Below, piece by piece: positions 45,477 through 57,588 of a stretch of 64,000 nt of DNA (positions are counted from its first letter, which is position 1; each line of letters starts with the position of its first letter). Made by a program: the position numbers and the translations under genes. Location of the stretch: positions 276,802-340,801 of the forward strand of contig NW_022985204.1 of NCBI RefSeq assembly GCF_010093535.1. Direction: 5' to 3'. The notes under the pieces are model-generated. The model made no database searches, had not been told where the DNA came from, and saw only the letters and a program-made list of their open reading frames with translations. The DNA is from Lindgomyces ingoldianus. Lineage: Eukaryota; Ascomycota; Dothideomycetes; Pleosporales; Lindgomycetaceae.

Positions 45477-46556
45477 TCACTTCCAGAAATTCCACCACGT
45501 TTTCTGTGCTACCTGGGAGTCGGGCGGCACACGCGCTTGCTCTTCCATGATTCCCTTCCCCTCTCCCTGATTCTTCCTAGAGCCTTTCCTTGGCCTGAGT
45601 TCCACCCACCATGTCGTGCCAAAGTTGTATCTCTTAATCTGGACAACCTCTAGCCCGCTATCATCTACAATTTTCCCAATGTCCTTGTTCCACCAGCATC
45701 CGTGCTCATTTGCATGTGCAGGTGCCGTCTTGTCCAGCAAGTTATTCAACCACTGAAAGTACGACTTCCCGTGCTCCAGCAGCAGTATCTGCCCGCCATC
45801 TTCTTTCGTAACCGCCTCCAGATTGCAAAGTAGCCGCTCTGGCTCAGGGGTCGAGCAAAGCCCCATAGTCTGTATTACAGTGTCGTAGCCATCCTGGGCG
45901 CCATATGGTGGGGTGATAGGGTCTAGAGCGGACTGCTGCTTGAAGAAGACTCGAGAGAAGTACTCTGGGTGCTGATCTTTCCATTTCCGCTTGGCGATAT
46001 CTAGCATGGGCTTGCTTTGGTCCAGTAGTGTCACTGTATGGCATTGCTTGGTTGGATAGAATGGAGTATTTCTGCCAGTACCTACTGCGACTTCCAGCAC
46101 ATGTCCTTTGGCCATTTTTGTGAGTGCATTTCGTCTCGAAGTTAGTCTCAACATCCATTCTGCTGTGCCTACTTTCTCATCGTACCCCTCTGCCTCCTTG
46201 TCGAAACGATCCGAAACATCCTCCGGAACATCCTCTAGTTGTGGCGCCCTACTCAAAGATATCCACAACTGTGCGCCATAAAGACCAGCCCCGAAGACTA
46301 TTATGCCGCAAGCAACAATTGGGAATTGTCTCCATCTTCCCACTTTTGCTCGATGAGCCGCTTCATCCTCCAGTTGCCATTGTGTTTTATGTTTGGGCCC
46401 TGCCTCGGGTTTATATGGAAGCGGCTTGACAGGCGTATTCTGTGTAGTTTTTGGTATTGTCGAAGGTGGCGGGCGTGGTGCTTGGGGCCTGAATGTTTGA
46501 GGCTTCGTAGGAAGCTTCTTTGGTATTGACTTCGGTATTTTGGGTATCTTTGCCAT
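45477..46556 (-). CDS. OMS1-like mitochondrial methyltransferase
   Basis: 359-aa single-exon SAM-dependent methyltransferase resembling yeast Oms1, a mitochondrial inner-membrane protein. The Lys/Pro-rich first 70 residues suit a mitochondrial targeting region. One membrane segment follows (about 79-100), then a YDEKVGTAEW element and class-I methyltransferase motif I (VLEVAVGTGRN). A late AHANEHGCWWNKD stretch is typical of this group. Substrate unknown. It is divergent from the FAD oxidase, with 294 bp between starts. Confidence 0.85.
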   Translation of the reverse strand: MAKIPKIPKSIPKKLPTKPQTFRPQAPRPPPSTIPKTTQNTPVKPLPYKPEAGPKHKTQWQLEDEAAHRAKVGRWRQFPIVACGIIVFGAGLYGAQLWISLSRAPQLEDVPEDVSDRFDKEAEGYDEKVGTAEWMLRLTSRRNALTKMAKGHVLEVAVGTGRNTPFYPTKQCHTVTLLDQSKPMLDIAKRKWKDQHPEYFSRVFFKQQSALDPITPPYGAQDGYDTVIQTMGLCSTPEPERLLCNLEAVTKEDGGQILLLEHGKSYFQWLNNLLDKTAPAHANEHGCWWNKDIGKIVDDSGLEVVQIKRYNFGTTWWVELRPRKGSRKNQGEGKGIMEEQARVPPDSQVAQKTWWNFWK

Positions 46557-46850
46557 GTGGAAGGGTCTGACAGACTTGAAGCCACCTAATGAGTGACTGT
46601 TGTGTTCAATTGATGATGTCGTGGTGCAGACTTCAGAACTTTTGCAGACCGTGCACGACTGTCCAAGCTCCTGGTCCAGATTGCCGATTCAGGCCGACGC
46701 CCTACCGTAACCCCTCAACGACATCGGACCTGTCCCCACGATCTGGGATTATATATGTAGACATTGAGCAAGGGTATCGTATCAATCTCTTTGTTTTTAG
46801 TCTTCAATATACTTCAATCGTCATACACGCTCTCTCCTCCTTCTAAACTA

Positions 46851-48303
46851 ATGGCGCCAACCAAGTCTCCAATTGAGATCCCTTCCTCTGTCCTTATCAT
46901 TGGAAGTGGGGTCTTCGGGCTATCTACCGCATATTCCCTCTGCAAAAATCCACTCTTCGATAATACTTCCATTACGCTCGTCGACCGACAGCCATTTCCA
47001 TCTCCGGATGGCTCAAGTGTAAGAAAGTATCTTATTTACGCTATCCTATTCTGTAGCTCTCCTCTTCTTGGATTTCTTCGTTTTAAGCCATCATCATGCT
47101 CCCGACTACTTCCCTCGGAAGCTCAAGCACTTCTAGATCGACACATCCCGCATCGTCCGCCCAGACTACGCCTCCCCTCCATACACACGCCTCGCCTCTG
47201 CAGCCCAATCCCTCTGGCGCACAACCTTCGCGCCCCAACATTACCACGAAAACGGGCTCTGCATAACCGCTTCTGGCTCCGAGGAAAAGTACGTTTCGTC
47301 CTCTCTTGCCAATGTCCAAGCTCTTGGAACGGGCAAAATCGAAGTTCTCAAGAACTCGGATGACGTCAAAAGAGTTACCGGAACAGAAAACGCCAGCGGA
47401 AGCGCAGGCTACATTAACTGGAGTTCGGGATGGGTGGATGCTGAAGGCGCTATGCGATGGCTACACTCCAAAATTTCACAGCTAAACCGCGTTAATTTCC
47501 TTACTGGCACAGTAACAAAGCTGTTAATCAACCACACCACCCACGCCGTATCCGGCGCGCATCTCCAAGACGGCAGAACCCTCACCGCATCCTTAACCAT
47601 CCTCTCTGCCGGCGCCTGGACTCCCTCCCTTCTCGACCTGCGCGGTATTGCAAACGCAACCGGCCAAGTCCTCGTATACCTCCCAATCACCCCCTCCGAA
47701 GAATCCCGTCTCGCAACCCTCCCCACACTACTCAACCTCTCTACCGGACTATTCCTCATCCCACCTTCCCAAGGCCTGCTTAAAATCGCCCGACATGGCC
47801 ATGGCTACGCAAACCCAACCACAATTCCACACCCGGAATCCGCAAACCCCAGCGACACAATAACCGTCTCTCTACCCCCTCACTCCGCCTCGCACTCCCA
47901 ATCCGTCCCCCAAGAAGGCGAATCTGCATGTCGAGCGTTTCTATCCCACGTCTATCCCTCTCTCTCGTACACCTCCTCCTCCTCCTCTCGCCCATTTACG
48001 AAAACTCGTGTATGCTGGTATACCGACACGCAGACTGGAGATTTCCTGATCTCATATCACCCAAAATATACGGGGTTGTTCGTTGCAACAGGCGGGTCTG
48101 GTCATGCATTTAAGTTCCTGCCTGTGATTGGGGATAAGATTGTGGAGTGTGTGTTGGGCAATACGCCGGAGGATTTCCGCGGGAAGTGGGAGTGGCCTGT
48201 GAAGAGAGTGTCGGAGGAATTATGGGAAGGGGATGGGAGTAGGGGTGGTCCCATTGGAATGGTGTTGGGAGAGGAGATGGCGAAGATAGAGAGTAAGCTG
48301 TAA
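46851..48303 (+). CDS. FAD-dependent amine/imino-acid oxidase (DAO family)
   Basis: 444 aa, join(46851..47018, 47137..48303) with a 118-bp intron. The Rossmann FAD motif is near the start (LIIGSGVFGLSTAYSL). The intron sits between PDGSS and IDTSRIVRPDY, an element typical of the MSOX / pipecolate oxidase / fructosyl-amino-acid oxidase group. The C-terminus keeps CWYTDT, whose Cys aligns with the covalent flavin-binding Cys of that group, and TGGSGHAFKFLPVIG. The likely reaction is oxidation of an N-substituted amino acid (saccharopine, pipecolate, sarcosine or an Amadori product); sequence reading alone does not decide which. No peroxisomal SKL is seen; the protein ends ESKL, a possible weak PTS1. 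Confidence 0.85.
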
Positions 48304-48350
48304 GGAGGGTGAAGGCTCAGGAGGAAAGATGTTAGGCCTTGTGTGGATGG

Positions 48351-48420
48351 GCGCAAGGCGATGGGCGCAAGGCAATGGGCGCAAGGCAATGGGCGCATGG
48401 CAATAGGCGCAAGGAAATGG
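48351..48420 (+). repeat. 14-bp minisatellite, five units
   Basis: Five consecutive units of gcgcaaggcaatgg with one or two changes each, directly after the stop of the FAD oxidase gene. Non-coding. Confidence 0.9.
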
Positions 48421-49211
48421 GCATCGCGGGGAGGAGGGGCATTAGGATGGTGGCGTCAGAAGCGGCGACATACATGGCAAGTGGAACACATCAGTGGTTG
48501 GCATCATCCAACAAGATAGTGGAACATTGAGGTCACTTCTCACATGGCAATGTACAATATGATGATATTTAGATCGTGGTTGGCATTGCTACCTGATACC
48601 TAATCCGCGAAGCACGGGAGTAAGGAAGCCACGATAAACACAAAATGCAATAATCGTCATCGAGAAGCTCTGACATCTAACGGCCGTCAATATGAGCCTC
48701 TCCTTGCAAGCTTTTACGCTCGCACTACTCCATCCGTTGTCATCAAGTCTGCGAATCAGTCTCGCCGAGACACCTTTCCACACCCACCCTATTCATGTTC
48801 GGGGTAGAAAAGGCTAAAGAAAGAACACTCCATCTCCATGACAAATTAGGTGGAGATTGAACTCCGAGCGCACCACGAGGAGGGAGGTGAGGTGTGCTGC
48901 TCTAAAGGTGTGGGGAATGTTTTGAAAACCAATGAAAAGAAGTGGCCACCATATCCGAAGGGACCATCCGGGACTCCATGCAATGCCGCAAGAAAGACAA
49001 GTGGGGAGAAAAGAGACATGGGGAATTTTGAGTCAAAAGGCTTCCTTCTCGAGCTAGCCGGCAAGGAGCTTGCAGTCGGGCTGGAGAAGTTTGCCAAGAC
49101 CTCGTCGTTAAATCGGGAGGAGCCACAATCGACCGAATGAAGATAGAGATACAAGCCGACCATTCGCCTGAGAAATGGAAAGCGCGATCTTTGGTAGTGC
49201 TAGTTGGCCAC
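48421..49211. other. Intergenic, no gene seen
   Basis: Downstream flanks of the FAD oxidase and TBP genes. No recognisable frame. Confidence 0.5.
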
Positions 49212-50000
49212 TCAGGACTTGCGGAAGTCAGAGAGCACGGGGTAGATGAGCTCAAAGGCCTGGTAAATCTCCTCGCGGACCTTGGCACCGGTCAGGACAA
49301 TCTTGCCACTGACGAAGATGAGTAGGACAATCTTCGGCTTCATCATACGATAGATCAAGCCTGGGAAAAGCTCGGGTTCATATGAAGAGAAGGTATGATG
49401 GCGGCTAGCCAGACCCTCCAGACGAATTGGGAACTTGATGTCGCAAGAGCCGACGATATTCTGAATCTTGAAGTCGGTGAACTTGGCATTAAACCCCAGC
49501 TTTTGAATGATCCTAGCGTACTTGCGAGATGCAAGGCGGCTGTCGTCTTCAGACTTCGCACCGGTAACAACCATTTTGCCACTCGCGAAGACGAGCGCGG
49601 TCGTCTTCGGCTCGCGTATCCTCATGATGACGGCTGCGAACCGCTTCGGATTGTATTCAGCATTACGGGCATGCAGGGCGATGGTCTTGAGATCGAGACG
49701 TGCCGACAGGTTCACCGTAGCGACGATATTCTGAAGCGTCGGCACTGCAGTTTGCGCAATAAGCAACCTGAGAAGCACAGATCAGAATTCACGAGTTTGC
49801 TTACCAATGCCAGAGGCCGAGTTCTGGTTGTCGGGAGTAGCCGCTGGGGTTGCGACGCCATTGGCATTGCCATCCTGAAGCGCATTCTTTTCAGACGAGG
49901 GCGGGGTCAGCTCGGCACCATTGGGATAGGACAAGCTGCCCGGACCAACAAAGGTCTTTGCCTGGGTGGCGTTGGATGGGTGCGCAATGAGCGAATCCAT
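49212..50000 (-). CDS. SPT15: TATA-binding protein (TBP)
   Basis: General transcription factor that binds TATA DNA as part of TFIID and serves all three RNA polymerases. 242 aa, complement(join(49212..49744, 49805..50000)) with a 60-bp intron. The 65-residue N-terminus is unconserved. The saddle core begins at [15 protein letters not shown] and shows both direct repeats ([20 protein letters not shown] and [18 protein letters not shown]), ending [11 protein letters not shown]. The acceptor at 49745 was chosen because it yields the conserved SGIVPTLQN junction; an acceptor 27 bp earlier would break it. Confidence 0.97.
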
Positions 50001-52684
50001 GATGACTGGGTGGGGTGAGTGAAGATACGACTTGAGTATATGACACGGTATCGGTAGTCTTGGCAAACTGTGCGATGGAGGTCAGCGGACGGAGATGGGA
50101 CGGCTGGTGGATCGGGCGAGGGAGGACGATATCGCAGGGAAGCGCGAGGGCGGAGGTCGCCGTGGAGAGCGACCGGACGAGACTGAGGAGAGGCCTCGGT
50201 AGGGCGGGAGGAGCGGGGGTTGGGGAGGAGGGGGGGGAGATCGTACACTATCGTGGGAGATGAACAATCGAATGTCTCCCTCACAAACGCTGCCAAGAGT
50301 GAGCCACCGACAACCGGTCGCGATAGTGGTCGAAATCGACTGATATCAAGGTGCAGGCGATGGAGAGACCAAAAGCGAAGCCAGCAAGCCTTTGGTGGTG
50401 CAAGTCGGTGGATGCGACAGACCGTGAAGCTGCTCTAAGGCTGTCGCACACAAATATGAGGCTTAGGGGGCGGTCGCAAAAACCTCCTCGGGGGACCTCT
50501 GAGAGAGCGGAAATGTGCAAGACGCACGATATGAAGCTCGAAACAGTCGGTTTGGCGGCTGCGACGAGGCGAGGTGGGTGTGTTGAGGAAGGTGGTGGTG
50601 CGGGCGCAGAGTGGAGGCGGGAACAAGAGCCAACAAAACGGGCAGGCGCGAGGGCTTTATATACTTGCGGCTGCTGCCTGGAGGGGGGGCTCGTGCGTGC
50701 GAAATGAGCGGCCACTAGTGCGCTTTTTGTGGCTTAGCCGCCCGCCGCTTTATCTGCGAGAAGCTTGCCACGGCAAATAGGGGGCCCCGTCATGCACTGC
50801 GCATTCACCCTGACCTTCACCCTGACCTTCACCCTGACCTTCACCCCTTTGTCACTGCAGCTTGTGTGAAAGTGTGGGCCCCCCTTTGACCAGTTGCTCC
50901 CCGTTGGCGATGCATCTGCTGCGCCGTCCTCTTCACTTCGCGATGCCCCCCCCCCCCTTCTTTCTCCTGCCGTCGCGATGACGACGGCACCTCGATCGGG
51001 CAGCATCGGCGCCCCGATCCCGCGCTGTTCCTTGTTCCACGGCAGCCCCGACCCCCAATAGCCCCCTATCGCATTACTTGCCTCAGCTGAAATGGACTTC
51101 TTCATGGCTGAAGAAAACTCTTGCACTCGCACCGCTCTGCCAGGCAGCCGGGTATTGCATGTCGCGGCGCTTTGGAATGTCTCGTTCGAGGCATGAGCGA
51201 TGCATCGATGAGGCGGCGAGGCTTCCCGCTGCTGACCGGTTCTGGACACTCGCCCCATACGGCACAGCAATATTCACGTCCAGCGGATGCAATAATATCG
51301 AAGACAAAACCGCCTTCACCGGCGACAAAGAGCGATAAGCAAAATGTAACAGCGCATATCTTTGGACCCGGCTTGGTGCTTTGTCGTCGCTGTTTGTCCA
51401 CTAAGCAAGAAGTCCCCGCCACCCGCTTATGACTCACTCGCCGTGAAGCATCCAGCCAAGCAGCGTCAGGTTTTGGCCCTCTCATCGGCGAAGAAACACA
51501 ATTCTTCGACTCTCGTTGCACTAGTTCCAGTCCGCGTAATGAAGTTCCAGATGAGCTGACACAGTCTGAGGCCCTGTCTGGTACGACCTATCAAAAAGTT
51601 TTCCAGCGACGAGTCAGTTCTGCATGTTGGAGGTTGACACCACCAACGGTTTCACTTGCAGTAGTCAGGTCTTAGCGGCTTCCAGAATTTCTTCGCAGAT
51701 CGTGTTCTTGGGCTTGAATTTGCTGGACTCGTTGAATTCGTTAATTGCCAAAACGTAACAGAGTCGATTTTGGAGTTGGAGTGGCTCCTCCGATGCCGCA
51801 CTCGTTGTCATCAGTCTTATCACCTGTTCAACATGCCAAAACTCGCACCAGCGCTTCGCCCATGCGCGCTCGCTGAATTCTACTTAATTCGTCGCATTTT
51901 CCTGCGCTTGACTGAAATACCGCCAGGATAAAGCCTGGTAGCTCAAACGACCAAACAACCACAGGTCGTACCGAGCATGCAGCTATTAGTCCCGTGAAAG
52001 AAGGATCATCCTCGTGAATAGAACAGTGGGTGCGGTTACCATCGCACAACGCCGTCAGGACAGATGTGCTTTTCATCATGCACTTCACGAATTAGTCTCG
52101 CATCCGATCTTCGAATCGCGCCATGCACTGTTCCACGTATAATTCTCAAGTCTCTCGAAATCTCCACTGTATCCTTTGTCCCCCATATCAATACAAGCAC
52201 AAACGAGAAATTCAGATATGTACATGTATCACTGTTTTGCTTGTGACGGTGCTACCGATGCCACATACTCGGTAAACGACCCCGGACAGCCCTATGCTAA
52301 CAACACACCACCACCTGCATGGCGGCGAAGATCTCGTGTGTCGGACACATGGCTTGGTTAATTTCCACCACAGGGTGTTTCAGTCGGGAACACGTGTTCG
52401 GCCGGGACATTGGGTTCGCTTGGGATTGACGATGCCGAGATTGCGCTACTAACAGGTGCTTATTCTCTGGTCGTGAGGATAGTTGGGGATTGAGGCTCAT
52501 CTGCGGTATGGTGACGCCTTCTCTGCCACGCCGCTAGGTGCAGTTCAGATCCGACCATGTACATTCAGTTTGTTCACACTACACTACAGCTGAGCAAATT
52601 CACCGCATGCGTATTCTCGGGTTCGAATAGACTGAGTTCACTAACAATGGACCGCTCACTTCCTCGAACAGGCAGAATGCCGCA
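50001..52684. other. Long upstream region of TBP, no gene seen
   Basis: 2.7 kb between the TBP start and the RRP3 stop. It includes a 12-bp tandem repeat (50804-50847) and a C-tract near 50947. Short overlapping frames only. Long fungal 5' UTRs with introns could lie here. Confidence 0.5.
50804..50847 (+). repeat. 12-bp tandem repeat
   Basis: Three full copies and one partial copy of ttcaccctgacc, upstream of the TBP gene. Non-coding. Confidence 0.85.
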
Positions 52685-54263
52685 CTATCCCTCCTCCCTA
52701 TCCATATCATCCCTCCCCCTGTTGCCTTTCCTTCCCCTCATCATGCCCCCTTTCCTTCCCCTTGCCTCATGAATATCCTTCATCTCCCTAACAGCCACCC
52801 TCTGCGCCTCACTCACTCGCTCCATTAACACCATCGCCTCATCTTTCGGAATAACCTCCTCATCAATCTGCTTCCCCAACGCATTCTCTATCCGAAGCCA
52901 GATCTCAACGTCATATTGCGTAACAAACGACGCCGCCTTCCCGCTCTTGCCCGCTCTGGCCGTGCGACCCACACGATGCACGTATGTCTTGGAATCCGGC
53001 GGGAGGTCGATGTTGATGACGAGGTCCACGGAAGGTATGTCTAGGCCGCGAGCGGCGACGTCTGTGGCGACGAGGATATCGCGACTACCGGATTTGAATT
53101 TGGAGAGTGCGCCCAGACGAGCGGATTGCGACAGTTGGCCGTGAAGAGGGATTGCGCCGAAACCGAGGGTCCGGAGTAGGATGGCGATGCGTTGGGTTTC
53201 GTTGACAGTGCGTGTGAAGATTATGACGGAGTGGCCGATGTTGTCGTTTAGGAGATGAATTAAGTAGAGGTCTTTGTGTTTGCTGGGAGGAGGTGAGCAG
53301 GGGAGATTGGAGGTGGATAGATTGGAGGTGGCCTTACTATGGCACGAAGATATATTTTTGGAGGAGAGATGCTACGGTCTGGTGAGATGAGGTGCTGATG
53401 CTCACTCTCAAGGGATTGTGCAAAGAAGCTCGTTGCAATGACTCAACCTTGGAGCTCATGGTTGCTGAGAAAAGGTACGTGTGTCGACCTTCGCGGGGAA
53501 GGACTTTTAGGATCTTGTCTAGGATGGGTCCAAAATCTAAGTCGAGGAGCCTGTCTGCCTCATCCATGACTAGGTACTTCAGATAGCGCAAGGAGAAGCC
53601 CTTTGTGTTCTCCAGGTGATCAAGCAGCCGTCCAGGAGTCGCGACAACGATATGTGGTTTCTTGCCGAGTGCGATAGCTTGAGCGACCATATCCATACCA
53701 CCAACTAGCACAGCGCATTTGACATTAATTAAAGATCCAAGCGCTTCAACTTGTTGAGATATTTGGTATGCCAATTCTCTAGTTGGCGCGAGGACGAGGC
53801 CGAATAGAGACTGTGGCTTCTCCATGAGTGCCATCAACATAGGGATAACGAAGGCTGCCGTTTTCCCCGATCCTGTCTCAGCGAGGCCAATTATATCTCT
53901 GCCTTCAAGCGCCAGCGGTATGGATTGTTCTTGAATCGGTGTTGGATGTTTGAATCCCAGGTTCGTGCATGCTTCGCAGAGGGATTCGATCACACCCAGA
54001 TCTGCGAAGGTCTTCTTGGGCGCTTCATCAGGCGGTTTCCCACCTGTATTCTGTTCTTCCTTGTCAGAACCCTCAAAGTCCTCCTCCGCCTCATCTTCGC
54101 TCGATTCGGGCTCAACGGGCTTTTTGGGTGGGGTGGGTTTCGCGGTGAACTTGGACATGGACTTCGGAAGGGCGGTGGATTGTTTCGATATTTTGATTCT
54201 CGGAGGCGATGCTCCCAGCGAGCGGGCATGCTCATTAAGCTTTCTCTTCTTTGGCATCGACAT
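52685..54263 (-). CDS. RRP3: DEAD-box rRNA helicase RRP3
   Basis: Nucleolar ATP-dependent RNA helicase for 18S rRNA processing. 507 aa, complement(join(52685..53282, 53338..54263)) with a 55-bp intron. The N-terminal 80 residues are Lys/acidic. All helicase motifs are present: Q motif, [25 protein letters not shown], then after the intron VIIFTRT, ARGLD and HRVGRTAR. The motif around [20 protein letters not shown] points to RRP3 over other DEAD-box proteins. The C-terminus is RGG-like basic. The start lies 190 bp from that of SSF1, head to head. Confidence 0.92.
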
Positions 54264-54373
54264 GTTGGTGTGAAAGTTTCGTCGGAGTGCCTATACAGTT
54301 CTTGGTGTGTGGAGGTGAACGTGAGCAAAAATTCTAGTAGAGCGATAAGATAAGATTGCCAAGATTTCACCCC

Positions 54374-54396
54374 AAAAATTTCGGACGTTGCGATGA
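54374..54396 (+). promoter_or_regulatory. RRPE-like and PAC-like pair in a divergent promoter
   Basis: AAAAATTT (54374-54381) followed 8 bp later by GCGATGA (54390-54396). These match the cores of the RRPE and PAC elements known from yeast ribosome-biogenesis promoters. They sit in the 190-bp space between RRP3 and SSF1, both ribosome-biogenesis genes. A second, weaker PAC-like GCGATAAG lies near 54340. Function in this fungus is inferred. Confidence 0.6.
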
Positions 54397-54453
54397 TCCA
54401 CCGCTCTCCATCGGCCACGCAACTCCCCATTCACAGTAAAAATAATTACAAAG

Positions 54454-55847
54454 ATGGCACGAGGAGGCAGCCAAAGACGGAAACAGTCCGCAGCGGATAA
54501 ACAGGCGGCAAAGAAGCCAAAGGATGGGAATCCGAAGAGCATGGTTATTCGCATTGGAGCAGGAGAAGTTGGCGCGAGTGTCACCCAATTGGTAAAGGAT
54601 GTACGGCAGGTTATGGAGCCGGATACAGCAGTGCGACTAAAGGTATGCTGCACGTCGCTGTTACTGTGGTTTTGACTGCTTATAATTTCATCTAGGAACG
54701 ACGAGCCAACAAGCTCCGTGACTACACCACCATGTGCGGTCCCCTCGGCGTAACCCACCTCCTTCTATTCTCCCGTTCAGAGGCCGGAAACACAAACCTC
54801 CGACTCGCTCGCACGCCCCAGGGACCAACGCTACACTTCCGTGTCGAGAAATATTCGCTGTGTAAAGACATTATGAAGTCGATGAAGCATCCAAGAGCTG
54901 GCGCAAACGACTTCCACGTAGCTCCATTGCTCGTAATGAACAACTTCATAACATCGGACGCTGATAGGGAGCTAATGGGAGATGCGGCCCCCCCGAAGCA
55001 TTTGGAGAAGCTTGTCACCGACATGTTCCAAGGCTTATTCCCGCCTATTCAACCGCACACCACTCCACTACAGACCATAAAACGAGTCCTGTTATTGAGT
55101 CGAGAACCGCCGGCTGAAGGCACCAACGGGACATGCACGATCAACCTTAGACACTACGCGATAACGACCAAGGCCACGGGACTGCCGAAGCCGATTCGAA
55201 GGCTTTATGCCGCGGAAAAGATCATCAGCGGCAAAGAGAAGAAGCGGCGGGCTTTGCCAGATTTAGGCGAGCTGGAAGACATGGCGGAATATATGCTCGA
55301 CCCTTCTGCGGCTAGTTACACGTCAGCATCAGATACGGAGATCGAGACTGACGCCGAAGTTGAAGTTGCAGCGCCGGTTACGAGAAAGGTCCTGTCAAGG
55401 AAAGAGAGGGACCGAGCAGCTGCACGAGAAGACGGTCGTAAGGCGATGTCACGTAGTGGTAGACCAAAGGTCGAAAAGCGGGCTGTAAAGCTCATTGAGC
55501 TTGGTCCGAGAATGAAGCTGCGGCTGACGAAAGTGGAGGAGGATATTTGCAGTGGCAAAGTCATGTGGCATGAGTTTGTGAGCAAAAGCAAGGCGGAAGT
55601 CAAGGAAATGGACGAGATGTGGGAGAAAAGGAACAAAGAAAAGGAGGAGCGGCGAAAAATTCAGAGGGAGAATATCGAGAGGAAGCGAAAGGAGAAGAAA
55701 GATAGGGGTCAGGAGGATGGTGACGAAGACGAGGATATGGAGGATCTCGATGAGTATGATATGGATGACGATGTCTGGCACGACGAGGACGAAGATGGTG
55801 GAGGCGAAGCGCAGGATGAAAACATGGATGATCAGGACGATGGATGA
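54454..55847 (+). CDS. SSF1: Brix-domain ribosome biogenesis factor SSF1 (Peter Pan)
   Basis: Nucleolar factor for 60S subunit and 27S pre-rRNA maturation. 446 aa, join(54454..54642, 54696..55847) with a 53-bp intron. The basic N-terminus is followed by the start of the Brix domain (KSMVIRIGAGEVGASVTQLVKDVR). The domain continues after the intron: RANKLRDYTTMCGPLGVTHL, then FRVEKYSLCKDI and INLRHYAI. The C-terminal third is a long charged coiled-coil-like region ending in a very acidic tail. The order and spacing are typical of SSF1/PPAN and not of BRX1 or RPF1/2. Confidence 0.93.
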
Positions 55848-56113
55848 GAGCTGTGGCGGGATAGTGGTCATTGCAAAATCAAGATACCCAAATAGGAACA
55901 ATGTTATTCGGACTACATCCAAGGGCATCTGATATATTCTCAAATGCCCTACAGGTCTTAATCCTGTGATCCCTTGTCAGTCATTAGAGGGGTTGGATGG
56001 GAGATTGAGCACTTACTGCTCAAGTAATCTGAACAATACTTGAAACCTAATCCCGACTGATGCTGGTGGCGGTAGGAATCCAATTATGCCCATGTCTGCA
56101 ATATTCCCCTCGT

Positions 56114-57080
56114 TCACCTCCCCTTCGGCCGCTTAATGATGACCCTCTCTCCATCTACTAGTTCCCAACCCACGCCATCTCTTTTTAAATCTGCCCACCT
56201 CCTGTCCGCACACCGTTCCACATAGGCCCTATCCGCCCTCATGTATCCACGTCCTAAACACTTCAAAGCATGCAGCCGCATGTTCTGTTCCGCATACTCC
56301 ATAATGCGTCTTTGGTAGCCATCGACCGCCTTCTTCATTTTCCAAAATACCACCCAATTATCGCTAATTAGCGCCTTTAGTACTAGCTCAACACGCCGAT
56401 CTGAATACTTGTATCTGTGCTTGGTTTCGTAGGCGCCGGAAAAATCGCCCTGTCGACATGCTTGATCTAGTATCTTGTACCCAACGTATTCATGGAGCTC
56501 GGTCGGAGATAGCGGGGTGTGTGGGTGGATCATATTCAGCAGAGCAGAGAAGGCAGGCGAATATGACTCCCAGTCTTTGCACAAAATTGCAGCGTGAATG
56601 TTGAAGATGTAGGCTCGTTGGGCGAACTGATCGCGGCGCGCAGTTGCTGTTATTGCTTCGCGCAATTTACGGAGGGAGGAAAGTATCATCGAGAGCTCGC
56701 CTGTCGAAGGATTGAAGATTCGCGGCCCAGGGATGGGGATGGCATCTGCGGGAGGAGACCCGGAAAGCATAGAAGAGCTTGGTTTGAGGCTCAGAGATGC
56801 GAATTGCTTGTCTAGGTCATCACCGCTGTTAGACGCAGCGCAAAACTTCATGTAGCGTTCAACGATTCGGTTGTAGTAGGACTCTTGAGTCTTCAAGTCG
56901 TTCAGTCTAGACAAAGAGTCAGATGGGGATACGTATAGTTTCTGGGTGTGAAAACCTCATCTCGCCCTTGGAGGGGAGCCCATATGTCTCTAGTGGGTCA
57001 TCTCGGACTGGCTTGAGCCGGTTCCATGCACCAGAAGCTCCCCGCCGGCTGCTGGGCCGGATTTGGTCTGCGGCCTTCAT
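56114..57080 (-). CDS. SAC3/GANP-type (PCI-related) protein
   Basis: 305 aa, complement(join(56114..56906, 56956..57080)) with a 49-bp intron. The junction SKGEMR-LNDLKTQESYY restores a conserved-looking helix. The protein is all-helical. The central part (RRDQFAQRAYIFNIHAAILCKDW, then FSALLNMIHP) and the C-terminal half resemble the SAC3/GANP and CSN8/PSMD8-type domains found in THP3-like and SAC3D1-like proteins. A nuclear role in transcription, splicing or export is family inference. The start at 57080 is uncertain because the frame stays open upstream. Confidence 0.65.
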
Positions 57081-57588
57081 GGAGGCGGATGGCGTTATCA
57101 ACCAGCCAGGGCCAAGCAAGGAAGATCTATGTCGAGTTGTTACCTGGGCGACATTGTTGGCCACTTGAATGATGCATGATGTTGCGAGGAACAACACCGA
57201 AGGTTGAGTGGGGAAGGTGGGACCGGAGATGATTCGGCGATCTGATAGATAGGTAGCAGGCCACGCTTCAAAATATTGAACACGTCCGAGCATCTCATGA
57301 CAATGACGATGAGGTGCGTCTCGCGTATAGAAATGGCTTTGACGCGTGTTCAAAAAGGAGACGTTTGATCGCATAGCTCGACGCGATTCTTCACATGCAT
57401 CACGGTATCGCCGTCAAATACGGAATAGCTTGAGAGATATTTCGAGAAGCCGCGGTCTCTGAATCCCAACCAAAGCTCTAACCTTTTTTTTGAAAGCAAA
57501 GTCGAAAGATCTCTTGCTCTCCAATTCTTCTTTCCCTCACCGACTTCCTCGTCCACCTTACTCCTTTGTCTCCAATCCCTTAACTACC
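57081..57588. promoter_or_regulatory. Divergent promoter region
   Basis: 508 bp between the SAC3-like and PAQR gene starts. No gene or clear motif. The true start of the SAC3-like gene could fall here. Confidence 0.4.

Noticed and set aside
55449..55943. 164-aa hydrophobic minus-strand frame
   Set aside because: Antisense shadow of the charged C-terminal region of SSF1.
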